Shown here: one piece after another, positions 59,941 to 64,000 of the stretch
Layout of the letters: every line of letters begins with the position of its first letter
Numbering within the stretch: the stretch's first letter is position 1
Assembly: GCA_015064735.1 (NCBI GenBank)
Contig: SVRP01000001.1
Span: forward strand, 1-64,000
Origin: Oscillospiraceae bacterium
GTDB lineage: Bacteria > Bacillota > Clostridia > Oscillospirales > CAG-272
DNA length: 64,000 nt
Direction: 5' to 3'
Made by a program: the position numbers and the translations under genes
The notes under the pieces: model-generated
Seen by the model: only the letters and a program-made list of their open reading frames with translations
Database searches by the model: none
What the model was told of the DNA's origin: nothing

Positions 59941-60261
59941 CCTGAGCGGAGCGCAAGCGGAGTCGAAGTTTTGCGAGGCGAACCTGCGAAGCAGTGAGTG
60001 AGCAAAACCGAGTTGCGTGAGCAACGATGGGATCTCGTATGAAGTTTTGCTGTCTTTCTCAAGATAAACTTACATTTTGTCTTTCTGCGGAAAAAATAGT
60101 AACTTACTGTAAGAAAGCTAATAAAAAGTCATTGTAGATCCCTGCGCCGCAAAGCGGCTTGATTTTTCCTCAAGCTCATACTCCGCTTCGCTCCGTGGCA
60201 ACTCCGCGAGCGGACGTTGCTACGCTCCTTCGAAAAAATTTCGGCTACGCTCAGGATGACA
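59935..60261. mobile_element. MITE-like inverted-repeat element without transposase
   Basis: Terminal inverted repeats TGTCATCCTGAGCG (59935-59948) and CGCTCAGGATGACA (60248-60261) bound 327 bases. Internal GC-rich words (GGAGCGCAAGCGGAGTCGAA, CTCCGCTTCGCTCC) also pair. No coding frame is credible. The same TCATCCTGAGCG tips are widespread in bacterial genomes as small palindromic elements. It fills the gap between the coat gene and wecB. Confidence 0.65.
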
Positions 60262-60328
60262 TGTTGAATTTGGAATATTCTTCTCCCTAGCTACATAAAA
60301 TTATAGGAGTAAAACCTAAGGAGAAGAA

Positions 60329-61438
60329 ATGGAAAACACGAAAAAGATAATTGCGGTAATAGGGACACGTCCCGACGGCATAAAAATGTGTCCGTTAATA
60401 AAGGAACTCAAAAGCAGAGGAGAATTTAAGGTTACGGTATGCGCAACGGGTCAGCACAGAGACCTTCTTGACGATATTCTCGAAACCTTTGAAATAACCC
60501 CCGATTACGACCTCGGCATTATGAGAGAGGGGCAGGACCTTTTCGATATAACTACCGAAGTGATGCTCGGCATGAGAAATATATTTCTTGCGGAGAAGCC
60601 CGACGGAGTGCTTGTTCACGGAGACACAACAAGCGCGTTCGCTTCCGCGCTTGCGGCATTTTATCTGAAGATACCCGTTTTTCACGTAGAGGCGGGACTG
60701 CGGACCTATGATATATATTCCCCCTATCCCGAGGAATTTAACAGACGTGCAATCGGAGTCTTGGCTCAAAAGCATTTTGCTCCTACCGAAAGAGCTGAGA
60801 GCAATCTTTTGTCAGAGGGAATAGACAGGAACGATATAAGCGTTACGGGAAACACCGTAATAGATGCTCTGCGCACAACGGTCAGCGGAGAGTACAGCCG
60901 ACCTGCCTTGCGCCCCGCAAGAGGGGAAAGGGTCATACTTCTTACGGCTCACAGACGGGAAAATTGCGGAGAAGCCATGAGAGGAATATTTGCCGCCGTC
61001 AGGCGTGTAGCCGAGGAAAGAGACGGCGTGAAAATAATTTATCCCATGCATCCCAATCCCGCAATCAGAAAGGTCGCCGAGAATATGCTTGGCGGCTGTG
61101 GTAATATATGTCTTTGCGAGCCCTTGGGAGTTGGGGACTTCCATAAAATCCTATCCGCCTGCTATCTTGTTCTTACCGACAGCGGCGGTGTCCAGGAGGA
61201 GGCTGCGGCTCTCGGTAAGCCTGTGCTTGTACTTCGTAACACAACCGAAAGAGCGGAGGGCATACAATCGGGTGGAATCCGTCTTGCGGGTACATCTTCG
61301 GTTTCAGTGTACAGGGGGATTACAAGACTTTTGGACGACAGAGCCCTTTATTATGCCATGTCGGTGGCAAAAAATCCCTACGGCGACGGCAGGGCATCTG
61401 AAAAAATTGTGGATATATTGGAGCAATTCTGCTCGTAA
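60329..61438 (+). CDS. wecB: UDP-N-acetylglucosamine 2-epimerase (non-hydrolysing)
   Basis: Converts UDP-GlcNAc to UDP-ManNAc for wall or surface polysaccharides. The 369-residue GT-B fold protein has GTRPDGIKMCPLI (about 12-24), VHGDTTSAFASALAAF (near 92-107), VEAGLRT (near 118), ERVILLTAHRRENCG (catalytic His/Arg/Glu) and the C-terminal TDSGGVQEEAAALGKPVL. Length is normal for the family. Single gene with AAGGAG upstream; no teichoic-acid or capsule genes adjoin, so the end product is unknown. Confidence 0.94.
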   Translation: MENTKKIIAVIGTRPDGIKMCPLIKELKSRGEFKVTVCATGQHRDLLDDILETFEITPDYDLGIMREGQDLFDITTEVMLGMRNIFLAEKPDGVLVHGDTTSAFASALAAFYLKIPVFHVEAGLRTYDIYSPYPEEFNRRAIGVLAQKHFAPTERAESNLLSEGIDRNDISVTGNTVIDALRTTVSGEYSRPALRPARGERVILLTAHRRENCGEAMRGIFAAVRRVAEERDGVKIIYPMHPNPAIRKVAENMLGGCGNICLCEPLGVGDFHKILSACYLVLTDSGGVQEEAAALGKPVLVLRNTTERAEGIQSGGIRLAGTSSVSVYRGITRLLDDRALYYAMSVAKNPYGDGRASEKIVDILEQFCS

Positions 61439-61456
61439 AACATCGAATTAAAGTAT

Positions 61457-61514
61457 GTAAAGCATGGGCGCGTTGAAACATAGGTATTCTTGCTCCTATG
61501 CTTTACAGTTTTGT
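61457..61514 (+). terminator. Hairpin region after wecB
   Basis: GTAAAGCAT/ATGCTTTAC can pair across an inner CATAGG/CCTATG stem and is followed by AGTTTTG. A probable but imperfect terminator. Confidence 0.45.
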
Positions 61515-61563
61515 GAAAATTACACAAGATTATTAAAAAAATAAAAATTTTTTAAATTTGCTC

Positions 61564-61591
61564 TTGCATTTCAGAATTATTGTGATACAAT
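61564..61591 (+). promoter_or_regulatory. Promoter of the ferredoxin gene
   Basis: TTGCAT (61564-61569), 16-base spacer, TACAAT (61586-61591), about 54 bases ahead of the ATG. Confidence 0.6.
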
Positions 61592-61644
61592 AGAAAGGTA
61601 TAGAGCTGAAAAACTCTCATAAAACTACATGGAGGTACATACAA

Positions 61645-61815
61645 ATGGCATACAAGATTACTGATGATTGCATCGCTTGCGGCGCTTGCGCTGAGGCTTG
61701 CCCTGTTAGCGCTATTAAGGAAGGCGATTGCAAGTACGAGATCAACGCAGACGAGTGCATCGAGTGCGGCGCATGCGCAGACGCTTGCCCCGTAGCAGCT
61801 CCCGTTGCTGAATAA
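61645..61815 (+). CDS. 2[4Fe-4S] clostridial-type ferredoxin
   Basis: Low-potential electron carrier of 56 residues. Two cluster motifs, C9-IA-C12-GA-C15-AEA-C19-P and C38-IE-C41-GA-C44-ADA-C48-P, give the eight ligands. A ninth Cys (29) lies in the linker. The ATG has ATGGAGGTAC upstream. In anaerobes such ferredoxins serve pyruvate:ferredoxin oxidoreductase, hydrogenase and radical-SAM enzymes; the SCIFF maturase encoded 2 kb downstream is a possible client. Single gene with own promoter and terminator. Confidence 0.96.
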   Translation: MAYKITDDCIACGACAEACPVSAIKEGDCKYEINADECIECGACADACPVAAPVAE

Positions 61816-61829
61816 TTTCGGTCAATAGC

Positions 61830-61863
61830 ATAGAAAAAGAGGCATATCGCCTCTTTTTCTGTA
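61830..61863 (+). terminator. Terminator of the ferredoxin gene
   Basis: AGAAAAAGAGGC/GCCTCTTTTTCT stem with a five-base loop, ending in a T-run. Confidence 0.85.
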
Positions 61864-61886
61864 TTTAAATCAAAGGGAGGATTATT

Positions 61887-62657
61887 ATGGCGGATATTGA
61901 GCTTTATGAGGGTGAGAGACTTGACGAGGTCAACGAAAGACTTCGGCTTATAAGTAAAAACGACGGTCTGACCTTTGGTACGGACGCTTTTTTGCTTGCG
62001 TCCTTTATTCGCCGTCAGGGTAACGCAAAGGCTTGCGAGCTTGGAGCGGGCACCGGTATTATCTCCCTTTTGCTTGCCGCGCGGGAGAGGGTATCGGAGA
62101 TAGTCGCCATAGAGGCGCAAGGCGATTTTGCCGAGCTTGCACAGCGCAACGTTAGTCTTAACGGGCTTTCTGACAGAATAAAGATCCTTAACGGCGACGT
62201 TCGCGATATTACCTCTGCCGATATGGGTGGGGAGATGGATATAGTATTCACAAATCCGCCCTATATGCGTACCGACAGCGGCAAACGCAACGACTCTGAC
62301 AGAAAATACATAGCAAGGCACGAGGTCCTCGGAGGAATTTCCGATTTTTGCGCGTCTGCGGGCAGGCTTTTGAAGCACGGCGGAAAATTTTACTGTGTAT
62401 GGCGACCCGACAGACTTTCGGAGCTTATGGGGGCAATGCGAGACAACCGCCTTGAGCCGAAAACTATGGTTTTCGTTCACGCAGATGAAGAAAGCGAGCC
62501 GTCTATGGTTCTTGTGTCGGCGACCAAGGGAGGCGCACCGTCAATGCGTATAATGCCGCCTTTGTTGCTTCACCTTGCCGACAGCAAAAACGACAAATCA
62601 AGAAAAATGACCGAGAGAGCCGAGAAAATATACGAAACCATGAGCTTTTACGATTGA
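61887..62657 (+). CDS. TrmN6-type tRNA1(Val) (adenine-37-N6)-methyltransferase family protein
   Basis: SAM-dependent N6-adenine methyltransferase of 256 residues. The SAM loop ELGAGTGIISLLLA lies at about 50-63, VAIEAQGDF binds the ribose, and the catalytic VFTNPPYM sits near 121-128, followed by RKYIARHEV. Matches the YfiC/TrmN6 family, which acts on tRNA. Starts with GGGAGGATT upstream and ends ten bases ahead of the TtcA-like gene, so both modify tRNA in one transcript. Confidence 0.85.
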   Translation: MADIELYEGERLDEVNERLRLISKNDGLTFGTDAFLLASFIRRQGNAKACELGAGTGIISLLLAARERVSEIVAIEAQGDFAELAQRNVSLNGLSDRIKILNGDVRDITSADMGGEMDIVFTNPPYMRTDSGKRNDSDRKYIARHEVLGGISDFCASAGRLLKHGGKFYCVWRPDRLSELMGAMRDNRLEPKTMVFVHADEESEPSMVLVSATKGGAPSMRIMPPLLLHLADSKNDKSRKMTERAEKIYETMSFYD

Positions 62658-62667
62658 GGAAAAATAA

Positions 62668-63432
62668 ATGGAAAATATAAAAAGAGTCCTAAGCCACGTA
62701 AGACGGGCTGTTGATGACTATGAAATGATAAAGGACGGCGATAAAATTGCCGTAGGAGTTTCGGCGGGAAAGGATTCGCTGACACTTCTTTGCGCCATGG
62801 CGGAGCTTCGGAGGTTTTACCCGAAAAAATTCGAGCTTATCGCCATTACCGTTGATATGGGCTTTGAGGGTACGGATTTTTCGCCTATTCAAAGGCTTTG
62901 TGATGAGCTATGCGTTCCTTATCATATAATACCAACTCAGATATCCAAGGTGATATTCGACGTTCGAAAAGAGAAAAATCCATGCTCCCTTTGCGCAAAA
63001 ATGCGCAGAGGCGCTCTCTATGGCGGCGCGCGCGAGCTTGGATGTACCTCGGTAGCTCTCGGACATCACTTTGACGACGTGGTCGAGACCTTTATGCTCA
63101 ACCTATTCTACGAAGGCAGAATAGGCTGCTTCCAACCCGTAACGTATCTTACGAATACTGAAATAAATCTCATTCGCCCCATGATATATATGCCGGAAAA
63201 GGACGTAAGATATTTTGCGTCAAAGGCACAGCTTCCCGTTGTTAAGTCCTCTTGTCCCGCAGACGGAAATACCGAAAGAGAGGAAATGAAAAAGCTTCTT
63301 GCGACCCTTGAGCGGGAGAACAAGGGGCTTCGGTACCGAATATTCGGGGCAATACAGCGTGGAGAGATAGACGGATTTAAGGTGATAGGCAAGATGCAGG
63401 GCATGAAATCCTACGAAAACGAAGAAAATTAA
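62668..63432 (+). CDS. TtcA family tRNA 2-thiocytidine-type synthetase
   Basis: PP-loop sulfur-insertion enzyme of 254 residues. The PP-loop is GVSAGKDSLTLLCAM (near 29-43), Cys pair CSLCAKMRRG (near 107-116), GHHFDDVVETFMLNLFYEGR in the middle and a late Cys in KSSCPADG. The three conserved Cys are the expected [4Fe-4S] ligands in TtcA. E. coli TtcA (311 residues) modifies C32 of tRNAs; this short Clostridia form lacks an N-terminal extension. It shares the transcript of the TrmN6-type gene. Confidence 0.85.
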   Translation: MENIKRVLSHVRRAVDDYEMIKDGDKIAVGVSAGKDSLTLLCAMAELRRFYPKKFELIAITVDMGFEGTDFSPIQRLCDELCVPYHIIPTQISKVIFDVRKEKNPCSLCAKMRRGALYGGARELGCTSVALGHHFDDVVETFMLNLFYEGRIGCFQPVTYLTNTEINLIRPMIYMPEKDVRYFASKAQLPVVKSSCPADGNTEREEMKKLLATLERENKGLRYRIFGAIQRGEIDGFKVIGKMQGMKSYENEEN

Positions 63433-63462
63433 AAATATCGTCAAAAAATATCGCAATCGTGA

Positions 63463-63491
63463 TTGACTTAATGAAAAGATTGTGTTATAAT
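63463..63491 (+). promoter_or_regulatory. Promoter of the SCIFF peptide gene
   Basis: TTGACT (63463-63468), 17-base spacer, TATAAT (63486-63491), 40 bases ahead of the ATG. Confidence 0.85.
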
Positions 63492-63531
63492 AAGGCGTAA
63501 ACAAGAAAAAATTTTTTTGGAGGACCGAAAA

Positions 63532-63681
63532 ATGAAGCGTATACAGACTCTTGAAACCAAGAACCTTTGCGAGAGCGCAAAGAACGGCGGTTGCGGCGAA
63601 TGCCAGACCTCTTGCCAGTCTGCTTGCAAGACCAGCTGCGGAATTGCAAATCAGCAGTGCGAGAACACCGACAAGGAGTAA
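63532..63681 (+). CDS. scfA: SCIFF (six cysteines in forty-five residues) ranthipeptide precursor
   Basis: A 49-residue RiPP precursor conserved across Clostridia. The core CGECQTSCQSACKTSC (Cys 21, 24, 28, 32, 36) plus Cys43 gives the six family cysteines, to be joined by radical-SAM thioether bridges to non-alpha carbons. The leader starts MKRIQTLETKNL, close to the family consensus. An additional Cys at position 13 is not usual. Ribosome site TTTGGAGG. Followed by a hairpin and the maturase gene, the invariant scfA-scfB order. Ranthipeptides are reported to influence quorum sensing. Confidence 0.95.
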   Translation: MKRIQTLETKNLCESAKNGGCGECQTSCQSACKTSCGIANQQCENTDKE

Positions 63682-63691
63682 CCAAAAACCT

Positions 63692-63720
63692 ATGGGGCTG
63701 TCAGCACGACAGCCCTATTT
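63692..63720 (+). terminator. Attenuating terminator between SCIFF precursor and maturase genes
   Basis: The stem GGGCTGTC/GACAGCCC with a five-base loop, then TATTTTC; probably allows partial read-through so that precursor exceeds enzyme. Confidence 0.7.
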
Positions 63721-63747
63721 TCATTAAACTATTTGGAGAAGAAATAA

Positions 63748-64000
63748 ATGGTACATTGTTATAAGCTCGGCGGATTGAACATCGTTCTCGATATATGCTC
63801 GGGCTCGGTTCATGCCGTTGACGAGGTGGCATACGACATAATCGAGAGATTTGAGGTCTGCGACAAGGAAGAAATAGTTGAATACATACTTGAAAAATAT
63901 AAGGACAGAGAGGACGTAACCGAGAGCGACGTTCTCGATTGCATTGCCGATATTGAGGAGCTTCGGGCAAACGGAAAGCTTTTCACACCCGACACGTTTT
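63748..64000 (+). CDS. scfB: SCIFF radical-SAM maturase, N-terminal fragment (cut by the window end)
   Basis: The first 84 residues of a radical-SAM ranthipeptide maturase: MVHCYKLGGLNIVLDICSGS and VHAVDEVAYDIIE match the RiPP-recognition-element-bearing N-terminus of the SCIFF enzyme, with ELRANGKLFTPDTF at the edge. The radical-SAM CxxxCxxC motif and SPASM domain lie beyond the window. The ATG has TTTGGAGAAG upstream and follows the precursor by 66 bases. Family assignment relies on the start plus synteny with scfA. Confidence 0.85.
   Translation, partial: MVHCYKLGGLNIVLDICSGSVHAVDEVAYDIIERFEVCDKEEIVEYILEKYKDREDVTESDVLDCIADIEELRANGKLFTPDTF

Overview
The window reads as a chromosomal segment of an anaerobic, spore-lineage Clostridia bacterium (Bacillota), probably a gut or rumen commensal. 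Pointers are a SCIFF (ranthipeptide) precursor with its radical-SAM maturase, a CotF-like coat protein, a two-gene SufC/SufB iron-sulfur system, a 2[4Fe-4S] ferredoxin, sugar ABC importers without their own ATPase, and near-consensus TTGACA-17-TATAAT promoters. There are no phage, plasmid, CRISPR or intact transposase genes. Taxonomy below class is not claimed.

1-12 kb: a minus-strand operon (DUF6062 protein, MnmM-like tRNA methyltransferase, VanY-like carboxypeptidase) faces an OGG1-type DNA glycosylase across a palindrome holding both -10 boxes. A repeat-rich island (3.9-5.4 kb) follows: three tandem inverted-repeat elements and the second copy of a multi-hairpin element whose first copy opens the window. 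Next come an ImmR/ImmA-type repressor-protease pair, YqhQ, a leucine-rich-repeat lipoprotein and a PMCA-type calcium ATPase.

12-36 kb: a GtaA-like secreted-type protein, the minimal SufCB pair, and a seven-cistron gene set of about 14 kb. It encodes a giant solute-binding protein, two sugar-permease pairs, an NHL-propeller/TPR/Yip1 membrane protein and a 1418-residue DUF5696 protein. This set is the best candidate for an undescribed system, a polysaccharide sensing, processing and import machine. alaS, a glycerol-1-phosphate dehydrogenase and an AraC regulator follow on the other strand.

36-54 kb: sugar-catabolic genes (Gfo/Idh/MocA oxidoreductases, an N-acetylhexosamine-kinase-like enzyme, a CE2-like esterase, TIM-barrel sugar-phosphate isomerases, a GH2 enzyme, DUF3737) mixed with housekeeping genes (pgk, tpiA, rbfA, nrnA, a double cyclophilin lipoprotein, an AI-2E family protein).

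54-64 kb: a 1000-residue secreted beta-helix-type surface protein with a 46-residue peptide gene behind it, an acetyltransferase, a cluster of short hairpins, tRNA-Gln, glycerophosphodiesterase, coat protein, a MITE-like element, wecB, ferredoxin, two RNA-modification genes, and the SCIFF peptide with the first 84 codons of its maturase at the window edge.
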